NCBI RefSeq assembly: GCF_009017415.1
Contig: NC_092410.1
Location: forward strand, 3,844,001 to 3,908,000
DNA from: Aspergillus flavus
Lineage: Eukaryota > Ascomycota > Eurotiomycetes > Eurotiales > Aspergillaceae
DNA: 64,000 nt
Direction of reading: 5' to 3'
Both the position numbers and the translations under genes were made by a program. Positions 13,148 through 24,810 of this stretch are shown piece by piece; position 1 is the stretch's first letter, and each line of letters starts with the position of its first letter. Under the pieces are notes generated by a model that was not told where the DNA came from, ran no database searches, and saw nothing but the letters and a program-made list of their open reading frames with translations.

Positions 13148-13890
13148 TGATACTGGTGGATCACATCACAGGATTAAAGGGAAGTGTTGAGGTTTTCATT
13201 GGTGTCGTGAGAATAGCAACCAGCGACATTCACTCACTCACGATGAAAATATTATTTCGCCAGAGCCCATGGCAATCTGTTGTGTCCCCTGCGAACTCCA
13301 GTTGGTCTTCCGGTACGGACAACAGCACTGCATACCCACTTTGCGCTGATGTCCGACCTTAGTCGGCCTATGACATCCATCGAAGTTAGTCTATTCTGAT
13401 ACTCTTCGCGATCCAGTGTGAATGGGGAAATCGTGACGAGTCTATCCACAATGACATTGTCCTCCCAGTGGTCTGGGTGGAGCTGGCATTAGGGCGTGTG
13501 CGCGGGCAACAACGGCGTCTCTACCGGCACGTGCCCTCGAAGACTGGAACTTGGTAAACTAAAACAGACTAGGATTAGTTGCTCGGGTCCAAGTGGAGAA
13601 CACGTGCGCCATAACGGAGAAAACGCCGTGAAGCCCGTCAGTAGTTATCAAGGAATCGTGACTGTAAAGTGCGTGTAGGTGTGTCTCCCCGGATTCCCCA
13701 CGTTGGGGTTCAACAAACTTGATCTGGGGTACAGCCGCCGGGAATGTATAAAAGTTTCAATAACCCCCAACAATAAAATGTATCATATCATATCTCTCTG
13801 CAGCTTGCAGACCCTTTTTACCACCCTAGATTTTCTTCTTTCTTTTCCTTTCTGGGATTTATATCCTAGTTGCCCATCTGTCTAACCAAC
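13148..13890. other. Intergenic promoter region of the sugar porter
   Basis: No coding evidence. It holds a TATA-like box (13747-13754) and a pyrimidine-rich leader before the transporter ATG. A GTCCGA/TCGG pair occurs near 13354-13369. Confidence 0.4.
13747..13754 (+). promoter_or_regulatory. TATA box of the sugar porter gene
   Basis: TATAAAAG about 137 bp upstream of the ATG, followed by a CT-rich leader (TTTCTTCTTTCTTTTCC) typical of well-expressed fungal transporter genes. Confidence 0.5.
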
Positions 13891-15923
13891 ATGGCGGACC
13901 AAATCCATAGGTGGAATGTTGCCCACAAGTTGGAGAAGCGGAAACTGCTGGTCGCCATCAACTGCGTGGCTGCCTTGGCTATATTCTTCTTTGGCTATGA
14001 CCAAGGGATGATGGGGGGAGTGAACAATTCCAGCGATTATCTCGAGCTTATGGGCATAGGTTATGGAGCGAATATAAACGGTGACACGAATGTCCCCGTT
14101 GTCACCGACAGTCTGCTCCAGGGGGGCATTGTCTCCGTCTATTATTTAGGCACCCTAGTCGGTGCTCTTTTCGGGGGCTGGATTGGCGAAAGAATAGGAC
14201 GGTTGAAGAGTATTGCAGTTGGATCATTGTGGGCCATTGTTGGTGCTGCACTGCAATGCTCGGCTATGAATCATCAATGGATCATCTGCGGTATGTCCTG
14301 CCCGCGCCTATGGTAACCTTGGGCATATCTTTCTTGTCTGACAGAACTGATGATGACTAGCTCGGTTGATTAACGGCATTGGCACCGGCGTTCTGAATGC
14401 AATTGTTCCTGTGTGGGCAACGGAAACGGCCGAGCACACATCTCGGGGTCAATTCATCGCAATCGAATTCACATTGAACATCTTCGGTGTCGTGGTTGCA
14501 TATTGGTTAGAATTGTAAGTCGTCTGATTACAGATCCTTTACACCACATCGGATCGATTCGTACTAAGAGCATACCCCAGCGGCCTTTCTTTCATCGATG
14601 AAGGACGTTCAGCCATACGTTGGCGGTTTCCGATTGCATTCCAAATCATTCTTTTATTCCTATTGCTGGGCCTCGTCTGGTTCTTCCCCGAGTCTCCAAG
14701 ATGGTTGGTCAAGGTTGGTCGCGAGGAGGAAGCACGCTACATTCTCGGTCGATTGCGTGGAACAGGCCCCGAGGACGGGGACAAGGCGGAGGCTGAATTC
14801 CGAGATATCTGCAACGTGGCTGAGCTTGAAAGGTCCCAGAAATACAGCACCTCATACTTTTCCATGATCACTGGGAGGGGTTCGGGCAATCTTCACATCG
14901 GTCGCCGGGTACAGCTGGTTGTATGGTTGCAAATCATGCAGGAATGGGTGGGAATTGCTGGAGTGACAGTTTGTAAGTGACATAATTTTGCTATGCTAGG
15001 ACCAGGGTGCATCTAGAGGGAAGCAATAATGAGAAGAGACTAACTGGGAGCAGATGCCCCTGTCATCTTCCGAATGGCTGGCTTTGACACCGAGAAAAGC
15101 CAGTGGGTGAGCGGTTTGAACAATGTCTTCTACATGGTAAGGGTAACTGGGAAAGCTTTGTCGATTTTAATTGCTCATGCCGCTCGCAGTTCTCAACTTT
15201 AGTCTGTGTCTTTACCTTGGACCGGATTGGCCGTCGCTGGACCTTGTACTGGGGCTCTGTCGGACAAGGCATTGCAATGTTCCTTGCTGGAGGCTTCTCC
15301 TATCTCTGTAAGCAGGCAAATGCTGCAGGAGATACCAGCAAGGCTTCATCGTATGGTGCTGCTGCCGCCTCTATGGTCTTTATTTTTACTTCTGTCTTTG
15401 GGGCGACATGGCTCAGTAAGTCAACACGCTCATTCGCACTTTCGTATGGCGAGGATCTCAAGATACTAACCACATTGTGGCAGCGGTTCCGTGGCTGTAT
15501 CCTGCAGAAATCTTCCCACTCTCGGTTCGTGCCAAAGGAAATGCATGGGGTGTAGTGGGATGGAGTATTGGAAATGGCTGGCTGGTACGTGCTGACCAAT
15601 AGTTGATGACTGTTCGGACACTAATTTTGCAACCTCTCTAGACCCTCCTCTGTCCCATTATGTTCGATTCTATTGGAGAAAAGACCCTTTATATTTTCGG
15701 AATTGCCAATGTTATCACGATCCCGATGGTGTGGGCTTTATACCCCGAGTCAAACCAGCGCACATTGGAACAAATAGATCTGCTGTTCGCAGCCGACAGC
15801 ATTTGGGTGTGGGACGCCGAGCGAAACTTCCAGACTCTGGTGGAAAACAACCCTGAGCTGACGCAAGCAACCCGAGCTCGTGCTCTTTCAGACACAGAGA
15901 AGGCCAAGGCGATTGAGGACTAG
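13891..15923 (+). CDS. MFS sugar transporter (sugar porter family)
   Basis: Seven exons: 13891-14290, 14361-14514, 14581-14972, 15054-15136, 15190-15415, 15484-15584, 15642-15923, giving 545 aa with all phases closing. Family signatures are FFGYDQGMMGG in helix 1, RIGRLKS in loop 2-3, FPESPRWL after helix 6, DRIGRRW in loop 8-9, and PESNQRTLEQID after helix 12. These are the diagnostic SP-family sites for proton-coupled hexose/pentose or quinate-like solute import across the plasma membrane. Substrate selectivity cannot be assigned by eye. It follows a Zn2Cys6 gene in the same direction and converges on another (stop codons 198 bp apart). The short acidic/Lys-rich C-terminus is a normal length. 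Translation starts at the ATG after CCAAC. Confidence 0.93.
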
Positions 15924-16121
15924 GATAAAGGTACAATCAAAAAAACTTTTCTGTCGGAGAGGCCTGGCGATAGAGCAGATACCAGACATGATGAGTCATT
16001 CATGAGCTCATGTGAATTATGTATATACTCCATATGATAAAGTGGAAATTCCAGAAGTTATCAGGCATCATATATATGCATGAAGATAGCGCAATTCGCT
16101 GCATGCTCGCTATGATGATGA

Positions 16122-18397
16122 TTAACCCATCTCTGTAAGCAACCCGGCCAAGATGCAGCGAGCCTTCTTGATATCCGGAGCCTCGTCTTCCCAGTAATTA
16201 AGCGCTTGTAGTGTGCCCTCGAAATGGCTTTTTAATTCCATAGGGCTGTCAATCCCTGGCACGTCAAGGTTACCGCTTTTTATAGCAGCAATCACGATCA
16301 GAGAGCTAGTCACCAGGGCGCGAAGGTCGAACCAAATCCCATGATGACGGTGGCGCAGACATCTTGCTTCTAGAATCTTCAGGGCACAGTGCATGCCGGA
16401 CTGGACCAGGATAGCGATAGTTGCTAGCTCCTCGCCAGTAAATGATGAGCTCCGGGTTCTTCGAGCCTCCTGTCCAGTGTCAACTGGATTATGGATGACG
16501 AAATACAAAAAGGGCTGATACAGCCATAGGCGAATCTCCAACAATCGGTTGGCGATTGCCCAACTGAGCTCAAGCGATATTGAGTCCTGCATCTCAGAGA
16601 AGCGATTTCTAGTTTGACCACTGCCTTCATTGTCCTTGTAGTGCCGCAACCCTGGAGGAAGATTAGCAGACCATGCATTGATCTGTGTTTCGAATTCTAG
16701 TGCCAGAGGGATGAATGGCCTGATGTCCGACCACATTGACTGTCCCTCTCGGTAAAAGGCATTGAGCACACGGTTTCCAATCCGTCTGAGCGCCACTTCA
16801 GTCAGGTAGTAATACCAGCTTTGTTCTTCATCGAAGAGCTGCATTATGTGGTTCCGCACGCCAAATGATGTTTGCGCTCGATTACTGTGATAACTGCTTG
16901 CTGGCCTAGACGAATTCCAAGATGTTGACCATCCAGCTCCGTGCGATCCGCCTTCTGGGTAGTCCTCTGAGAGGTTCGGCGGGGTTGGGAACAGTGCTGG
17001 GTACTCGTACTCGGCAATTGCCGACTGTGGCAATGGGAGCTCGACTCGTATCTCTACCTCGGACTTGAAACAGGACCAATACAAGCTCTGTTCCATGTGT
17101 CGCGATACTGGGGTCCCGCGCTGTGCCGCTTCATCCGCTGGGATATCGTCGTCGATGTTCAACCCATCAATCATTCTTAACCGTAGTCGATAAAAGGTTG
17201 AAGCTTGGTAGAAATGATTCCAAGCCGCCAGCGGACGAAACGTATACATCAGGTAAACTAGACAACCATCAACATTTATGAAGGAGAAGATTTCAATTCG
17301 CTGGATTACAAACCTCCTGCGAAGAAGTGGCATTGAGCCCCAAGCACGGAGTACCGTAGAAGGCCAATTCTTCGGCAAGCCATCACAAAGAATGTTTCGC
17401 CTTCTTTCAAACCCGACGCGAACGAAGATTTTTCTTCGGAGGCATGCGTTGTCCTTTCGTCTTGGCCAGGTGCTTTCATAGAAAGCGTGAAAGCCTGAGA
17501 GACACACCCAAGTGCACAAGCTAGCAGGACAAGACAGGACTGGGCATCCCATCGGAGTCCAAACTCCGCAGCATGCCGACCCCAACGGATCAGTGCTTCT
17601 AAATCCAAGATCGGATTCTTCGTGTGTACATTCTGAATAAATCGATCGACCAGGGCTGGGATACGTTCCTCATCTGTTGGTTGGAACCCGTCGGGCACAA
17701 CCCATGTCTCGACGGCAGAACTCTCCGCCCCGTGTGACGACTGGAATAAGGTCGTGATTAGAGCATTTTCGCGAAATCGTCCGCGGAAAATCGGCCATGT
17801 GAGAACCGTGTCCGCGCTACCACGACTGGAAGGAATTTGAAGATAGTCCTTGTATGGCTCTGTGTCTTCCACTGGAATGTCCAACTGTCCTCCCGTTTGC
17901 TGCGGTGCGGCGGGCCGCCCACTGGACGTTGGGGTTCCTATTCTCCGGTCAACACACCATGTATGTGCATGAATAAATTATTGAAAACGACTCACCCGTG
18001 GAGGAGAGATACGAGTGAATATTCTCGACTGCATAGGCCAGGTTATCCAATCGCTCGATCACCTCTCCCAAATCCCGGTCCCTGTTCTCATTAGCAGTGC
18101 GGTGGTAGTCGGTTTAGATGAGAGGGAAAGGTGTCCGATTGAAATTACATACTCCTTAGTTGGCTCTCCACGCTCGATGTAGACGCAATTCATACCATTA
18201 TGTTGGCAAAAGCCACAGGCCGGTCTAGCATTATTACAGCGAACCTTTCTTTTCCTGCAGGTCTGGCAGGCTGCCCGTCGACGACTCCCTGGTTGTCTAG
18301 GGTGAATAGCGCTTGCCGTTGCCCTCGGAGCTGGCTCCTCAAGGCTCTGTGATCTTGACCGTATGTGAGATACATCTATTGTAGTGTCTAAGTCCAT
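16122..18397 (-). CDS. Zn(II)2Cys6 transcription factor (fungal-specific TF domain)
   Basis: Four exons: 18397-18153, 18081-17996, 17937-17314, 17257-16122, giving 696 aa. The zinc cluster is Cys44, 47, 54, 61, 64 and 71 with C2C6C6C2C6C spacing. A short heptad-type linker follows (LGEVIERLDNLAYAVENI), then a large Fungal_trans region containing the hallmark 'AGVYLMYT.RPLAAW..FYQAS', which only appears after removal of the 56-nt intron beginning GTTTGT. The protein is a nuclear regulator with unknown target. The gene is divergent from a monocarboxylate-type MFS gene across 831 bp and convergent with a sugar porter, either of which could be its target. The first ATG was used; upstream sequence is non-coding. 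Confidence 0.9.
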
Positions 18398-19228
18398 GAG
18401 GCGTTAAAAGAAGAAGAATTTGTGACGCAGAAATACTGGTCGAAGTAAATATGTATGAAACTAGTAATTAGTACGGATACAACGAGGAGGATTCTGCCAG
18501 AGCCCTCCGCCCATACTGCTCACGTGTAGGCGGTCGTTGGAGATGCTCCAAATGTCTAATTCGAATATGGATTAGCGTTGGAGACAGCTTCTTGTCCGGA
18601 TGTGGTTAGCGTCACTTCTTCACAGCCTGAAGGTCTGAGTGTCAGGAAGACAAGACACATACGTACGGAATACAACATTTCAACAATTTTCTACTCATAG
18701 TACAGATATGATCTTAGGCTAAGTTTCGTATCACTACTAGCAAGAACTACTCCTACTTTGTAGGATAACTGATTTGAATAGTATTCTATACCTACCTGCT
18801 GAGATGACAGCCCTGGAAATATATATAGACTATCTAAGAACATGCATTTCTGCCCGACAGGTCCACTCCGTAGAAGCATTGCGACATTACTCCGTACAAC
18901 ACAAAGCTATCCAAGCATCATGCATTGGACTGTTCTACACCCATCTCCGAATTTCCGAACCCCCAGAGATCAAGGCAGGTGGAGCCCATTTGGTATCACG
19001 TGTGCCTGGCGAACCCTTCTCTGTCAAATTCTGTCTCCACTAGACTAGAGATTGATAATCTTGGGGCTGCCAAGTGTCTTATATCTGCTCTGTTCTTTAT
19101 TAAAGGACCTTTGAATCCACAAGTGGCTCCGGTTTTGCGAACTGGGTTCTGACCTGGTTATTTCACCTCGTCTTTCGCTTCGTATTGCATTGTCAAAGTG
19201 CCGTTTTTTGCATACTGCTAGGTGATTA
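18398..19228. other. Divergent promoter region
   Basis: No gene is supported. This is the shared 5' DNA of the Zn2Cys6 regulator (-) and the monocarboxylate-type MFS (+). Open frames here lack homology. Confidence 0.45.
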
Positions 19229-20707
19229 ATGGCTGACACCGAGTCAAATGCCTGCCAGCATGCCATCAACGAACATGCCACGGAGGATGTAACGCAGAGC
19301 AAGCCCCAGAAAACAATCCGTAGTGCGACTTCAAACATCGTTGAAAAGACGAGGGCAGATCCTTGTGAACACTATCAAGATGCAAAGTATCCCGAAGGCG
19401 GTCTCCGCGCATGGCTCGTTGTACTGGGTTCCTGGTGTGCCATGGTGCCCTCTATGGGTCTTTTGAATACCATCGGAGTCCTCCATGCTTGGACAGCGGA
19501 TCATCAATTGGCACAATATTCGTCATCAAGTTTGGGATGGATTTTTGGTGCTTTTAGCTTTTTCCTCTACTTCGGAGGTGCCCAAGTTGGTATGATTGAT
19601 GCACAACTATCCCGAGTGCATGCTGTAGAGTGCTAAGTAGGAGTATCTCATAGGGCCTATCTTTGACAGTCGAGGAGTGCTACCAGTGGTGTTACCAGGA
19701 TCCATTGGCATAGTTCTATCCGTCTTCTTCTTCAGTGCAAGTACCGGTAGGTGTCAGGTCATGCCGAACGCAAGAGAATCCTTACTAATTTCCCGACAGA
19801 ATATTACCAAATATTCCTGTCCTTCAGCGTCCTTGGTGGTATCTCTTCTTGCTGCCTGTTTACCCCAGCCATCTCCGCCGTCGGTCACTGGTTTGATGTA
19901 CGTCGCGGCCTTGCAACCGGTATTGCTTGCACTGCTGGCGGTCTCGGTGGCGTCTTCTTCCCTTTAATTATTCTATACATTGGCCCGACACTCGGCTTCG
20001 CCTGGGCAATGCGAATCATCGGAATTATTTCCTTTGTTTTGTGTGCTTTGGCTTGCTTATTACTCAAGACGCGACTACCCCCCAACCAGCAGGCTGGTAT
20101 GGCAATTGACCTGAAAGCCCTCTTGGAACCGAAATATGCCTTGACCACACTGGCTGTCTGGCTAGTCGAGTTTGCCGTCTTCATCCCATACACGTACATT
20201 GTCTCTTATGGGTTGTACGCCGGCTTGGAACAATCCATGGCATACAAGCTGTCCGTGTTCCTGAACGCGGGGGCTATCCCAGGGCGAGCGTTCCCGGGAA
20301 TCCTGGCCGACCGAATGGGCCGATTCAACGTGATGACCACCACAGCAGTTATTTGCGCGATCTGTACGCTGGCGCTATGGTACAAAGCGGGCACTAACGA
20401 AGGTGCAATCATTGCATATGCCGTGCTATTCGGGTTCTGGAGCGGGGCTGCGATCAGCTTGACGCCTGTGTGTATCTCGCAGGTCTGCCGCACTGAAGAT
20501 TATGGAAAGCGTAATGGGACTACTTTCACGCTTGTCAGTGTCGGTACATTGATTGGCATTCCCCTCGCTGGTGCAATACAGGAAAGCAATGGAGGCGAGT
20601 ATTGGGGTTTGATCATCTTCGGCGGTGTTCTATACCTGGCGTCGGCTGTTGCGTTCGCGGTGGCCAGGGGAGTTGCGGGTGGCTGGGGATGGAAGGTCAA
20701 GTTTTGA
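19229..20707 (+). CDS. MFS transporter, monocarboxylate porter-like
   Basis: Three exons: 19229-19589, 19654-19746, 19800-20707, giving 453 aa with closed phases. The hydrophilic N-terminus of about 55 aa is followed by YPEGGLRAWLVVLGSW, the usual entry to helix 1 in fungal MCT-type porters. The W-F-x-x-R-R-G-L-A-x-G-I motif (HWFDVRRGLATGI) after helix 4 and the mid-protein loop RLPPNQQAG fit the MCH/riboflavin-transporter-like branch of the monocarboxylate porter family. About 12 hydrophobic helices are visible. The family name is historical: fungal members carry varied solutes, so the substrate is open. It is divergent from a Zn2Cys6 gene, and that pairing suggests co-regulation. Confidence 0.9.
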
Positions 20708-20949
20708 ATATTGCTGATGAATAATGATTTGGATATAGATTATAGACCTGCCTTGGACTAGACTAAATGACTACATAGCGTTCTAGAGTTGAAGTTAATA
20801 TCATACGTGACTTGTTCTTCAACCCGAGCCCGTTTACCAATAGCCTCAGGAAGTACGGAAATATGATCGTTAATTATCAATTTATCATTGAAGAACATCC
20901 CACCACGTGCGAGCTTACTCGAAGGGAATTGCAGGCAGGTTAAAAAAGA

Positions 20950-22233
20950 TCAAGCTCTCACGCGAAACCGATACTCCTCTCCGCGGTCTAGATAGACCAC
21001 ACCACTACCCAATCCAGCCTCCTCGACCTGTTTTCGAAAGTCTTCCAATGAACTGGCGAACACGTCATAGTCGTCATAATGGATTGGAATGGTCACATCG
21101 GGCCGTATCAGCTGCATCAGCTGCACTCCCTGCTTCGCGTCCATCGTCACCATCATCGCCAATGGGCCCAATGCCGGTGATGGTACAGTCGTCCCACCAA
21201 GATGCGCCAACATCAAGTCGATCTTTTGATCACCATAGCGCCTGGGGATTTCTTTCAAGTCGTCGATCAGTAGTGTGTCGCCGGAGATGTAAATGCGATA
21301 TCCGACCGTGAGATCTGTAGTTGACGAGCCGTCACTGTAGCCTAGCTCAATCATCCAGCCATTCGTTGGGGGGATCTATATTACTTCATTAGCCTCTAGC
21401 TGATCGACTGATGCATCTTAATCTTTTGGGCCCTCCGGCAAGAAATTCGAGGTGATGGGGAGGTATACAGCAGAGACTAGATCGTTCAATTTCTCAATGA
21501 CCCCTGTGGGAACATGCTTTCCGGGCATTCCCGTCACTCGTACGCGGGCTTGTTTCTTCGAGGTGTTTCCTGTAATATCTATGGTAGCATCTTGAAAGGG
21601 CTCAAGGTCATACACTCTCGTGAATGAGTCCTCGCCCTTGGACGTCAATGTCGATTTGGCATGTGGAGTCGTGATGATCGGCAGATCGCGACGGAGTGAT
21701 GATTCGACTTTTTGATCAAAATGATCGCTTCACAATGTAAGTCAGTATATCCTAAGGGAACAAGCGAGACGCAGTTCACGGGAGACTGGCGTACCCATGA
21801 TAATGAGAAAGGAGGACGACGTCAACCCGGGGTAACTCATGCAAGTCCACAGCAGGATTTGTTCTGCGTGTACTCGTCACGCCCGGACCGAGATGGACAT
21901 GGTCTCCTGCATGAAGGAAATTGGGCTTATGGTTAAATCAGCATCATTCCTATATAGTCCGTCCTATGGTCGTGATAGAGAACCAACATCGGTCATGACC
22001 CGCAACCCTTCCCATTCACTACTTGTCATCAGCCTCAGAACCTATACGAATCGAATTCTAGCTTACATGATAGTTGTTGCTGTCCCGATAAAGTACACCG
22101 ATGCGTTTTCGTCACCTCCCCGGCGTGGATGCTGCTTGCTATCCTTTGCAGACGGAAGGCTAGCAGGCACATCTCCCGGCGCATCGCGGGTTGGGGCTTC
22201 GGTGTTGCAAAGGTCGACGGTCAAGTGATGCAT
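20950..22233 (-). CDS. Metallo-beta-lactamase-fold hydrolase
   Basis: Five exons: 22233-22067, 22018-21988, 21925-21795, 21727-21469, 21375-20950, giving 337 aa. A 31-nt micro-exon encodes WEGLRVMTD. All phases close, although the second intron has a weak GTTGGT donor. The Zn-binding HxHxDH motif is SHYHGDH at residues 106-112. Downstream, ISGDTL supplies the bridging Asp and PIHYDDYD the late His. Homologous fungal proteins are annotated as L-ascorbate-6-phosphate-lactonase-like or NAPE-PLD-like hydrolases; true substrates are mostly unknown. It is probably cytosolic, since no signal peptide is seen. It converges on the monocarboxylate-type MFS gene (stop codons 242 bp apart). A start further upstream cannot be excluded. 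Confidence 0.88.
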
Positions 22234-23209
22234 TGCGATAGATGTACTCAGTTATTTTTTTCCGATAAGTCCATGGAATGGGTCCGGAATGTCAAATATC
22301 TTCTAGGCTGAGGCAAGAAATAGCAACTCGTACGCATGACATCATGTGCACATCACTCCACGGGAACATTGAACAACCCTAATAGATAGAGTCAGGAACA
22401 TAGTTTACGCAGAATATGCGTTCAAGGCATTATATTAATCAGTAGTACTAGCCACTATGTTGCCATGCTGTGGCTACTCGTCTTGTTTTCCCAACGACGC
22501 AATCTACGTGGGAAGAATACTTCTCTGCTATGCAGTGTTATTGGGCCGCATTTCTGTTTATTAATTGCTTTACATCGTCTTTCTATCCCTTTCCCCCCTT
22601 CTTTTAGAAAAAAAGTTTTTCTTCTTATTTTTTTGTTTTTTGGGCATCAAACTAGAGTCCTGGATATTAGAGAGGTATAGATTTTATGGGACTTGCAATA
22701 TCGCAGGCATAATCTACAGCCTATCATTTTAATCAGAAGAGTTGCCGCTGGTAGAATCGGGACTAACTAGCCACTGATATACGACCAATATATGTCAGTT
22801 ATACGTATAAGGGAATTCGTCCTCCAGCTCTCTTCATTTCTTGTTTAATAGCTTTTGCAAGCGACTACACTGCACTTCTCCGTGATACTATCGGCCACAG
22901 TAGCAACCTGTTCAGAGATGCTTAGTTATTTAGGGTAGAACTCAACTTCAGAAAAGCTTAGCGTCAAAATACTTTGGATCAATTAATGATTGGACTGCTA
23001 TGACCTTAATTAACACTATAGTGTGGGATATTGTGCGATAATAGAAACAGGTAACCGAAAGAATAATAAGAATAAAATCAGACAGAACAAGAGCAACGCT
23101 GGGATATATGAGCCATGGATAAATCTGACAGATAAATGACAACAAAAAGGGTACCTGACCCTTCCACATAGTGGTCGGTCGACGACAACTATTTCAGGAC
23201 GTTTGTGTG
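22234..23209. other. Intergenic, no gene seen
   Basis: AT-rich spacer with a T-rich run near 22605-22640. Short open frames only; nothing recognised. Confidence 0.45.
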
Positions 23210-23996
23210 TCACGCCTGACAAGCAGGCTTCTCAGTATTCGAATGAGCATGTGCTTGCGATACAAAACTGGCCTTTCCAGTGGCCCCATCGAAGATGTGG
23301 TAGCCATAATCGGCGGCGTTAGGAGGGGTATAGACTAAGAGTGGTCAGTATTACAACAGGTTGGTAGAGTTTGACCAATACATACTGTGAAGGGAAACTG
23401 CAACTTGATTCGGGCTTGGGTTATGAACCCGATGTAAACCAATATCGTCCGAGATATATGTCACTTGATCTGTTTGATATCGCTTCTGGTGTTTGAGCTG
23501 GAGCGGGCTTGTCTCGTCCCCTTCGCTATTGGGAGGATGGTAGACCGTTTCGGTCAATTCGCCAGTCAAAACCTTCATGATGCAATGGGCATTGGCATGG
23601 TCGTGGATGGGGGAGCCTTTGCCTGGATTCCATACCAGCAGCAGCTTGGTCAAGTCAGTTACGGTCTTCAAGGCCTTCGTGCTATCAGATGAATGGTGAA
23701 CATACAATGTTTGCCTTGCGGTTGATGTTTTCGATGGCATTGCGGGTATAGTTCTTACTCGGATCGTTGTAGAAGAACCGCAGCCAATCATTCGGATTTG
23801 AGACATACTTCTGCGCCAGCGCGATCAAGTGTTCATGGTCTATGTCTGATGAATCGATTCCCGAGGAATCGCCGAGGTAGGACTTGATATCATGGACGAG
23901 ATCTTGTAAATCATACGTGGGAGGTAAGAAACGGTGATCGCATGGCGACGGGCCGTGCGGCAACGGGAGAGGCAAGTGTATAGCGGAAGCCAACAT
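23210..23996 (-). CDS. Cysteine dioxygenase
   Basis: Three exons: 23996-23706, 23644-23386, 23334-23210, giving 224 aa, the usual size. The enzyme is a cytosolic mononuclear Fe(II) cupin that oxidises L-cysteine to cysteine sulfinate, controlling cysteine level and feeding taurine/sulfate production. SPIHDH supplies two iron ligands (His111, His113). Cys118 in AHC and the Tyr of SLHIYTPP form the known Cys-Tyr cross-link pair. GLHRVHN supplies the third ligand (His168). The first intron ends at CAAG rather than the nearer TAG, because only that acceptor restores the LLLVWNPGKG strand. It is divergent from a Zn2Cys6 regulator across 814 bp that hold three palindromic repeats. Confidence 0.93.
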
Positions 23997-24138
23997 GATT
24001 TCTTTTTGGATCCTAGTGAGTGATTGTAGCACTTGGAGAAACTTCAAGGAGTGTTTGAGCACGCCCAGTATATTTATTCATTAATTGACCGCCATACCGG
24101 GGGATCATATTATGACCATCAAACACCCCCTGATAGCG

Positions 24139-24151
24139 CAATCGCCGATTG
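24139..24151. promoter_or_regulatory. Palindromic repeat copy 1 (CAATCGCCGATTG)
   Basis: CAATCG-C-CGATTG, an inverted repeat with one central base, 143 bp upstream of the cysteine dioxygenase ATG. It matches copies 2 and 3 in a 12-base core. It is probably a transcription-factor site (inference). Confidence 0.55.
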
Positions 24152-24172
24152 ACGGCTTTCACGGGGCCATCT

Positions 24173-24185
24173 TAATCGCCGATTG
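24173..24185. promoter_or_regulatory. Palindromic repeat copy 2 (TAATCGCCGATTG)
   Basis: Same AATCGCCGATTG core with the left flank changed to T. It lies 21 bp from copy 1, so the two could bind cooperatively. Confidence 0.5.
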
Positions 24186-24390
24186 AACGTGGATCCACGC
24201 GTCTTGGCTCTTGATAGTGGCACTGATGATGCAAATCAGTCTGCTGAGCGAATGGCGGTGGGCCAGCTATCCTATCAAAGAGCTCGATCTTCTGCAATAG
24301 AACAATTCCAGAGTGTTAGCGTTCATAGCGATAGTTTCTGATATCTTGAGTAGAGTAGTGAGCTCGCTCGACGGGTAGGGTAAGGACAGA

Positions 24391-24409
24391 TCGCAATCGC
24401 CGATTGCGA
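24391..24409. promoter_or_regulatory. Palindromic repeat copy 3, extended (19 bp)
   Basis: TCGCAATCG-C-CGATTGCGA: perfect 9-bp arms around a single base, the longest of the three copies. It lies about 400 bp from both divergent ATGs. Confidence 0.55.
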
Positions 24410-24810
24410 CAGTTTCCGCTCCAGACGGTGCGGACCACCGACGGGAGCCGTGGCAAGACGCTACTATCCATGATGCTACAGGGATAACGTTATACTTCCA
24501 TCTGCGTCAAGTTTCACCTATGTTTCTGGTCTTTTTCGTTTTCTGGAGGTGATTGTAAAGTATCTTCTCCTCGCCACTAATCCCTTTTGAGTAAAATCGG
24601 GGAGACTAAAGAGACCAAAAGCGCAACGGGAAATCAACGGGAAAAAAGAAAGAAAATCGATGGTTGGCTCGTCCATTCAAAAGGTCACATCTTCAACTAC
24701 AACCCTAACCCCCCAGATAGCATGATGACAAGTTAACGTCCCATAGACCGTGTCATCCAAGTAAGATGATAGTGATCGACATTTAATTTATTTTTAATAT
24801 CATCGTTATC

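Larger units (their letters stand above)
23997..24810. other. Divergent promoter between cysteine dioxygenase and a Zn2Cys6 gene
   Basis: Non-coding. It holds three copies of AATCGCCGATTG (listed separately) and an A-rich stretch near 24600-24660 before the regulator start. Confidence 0.6.

Noticed and set aside
13352..13372. GTCCGA/TCGG pair near 13354-13369 as another site of the TCGGA motif
   Set aside because: Orientation is opposite to the cluster pairs and one arm is incomplete; it may be background.
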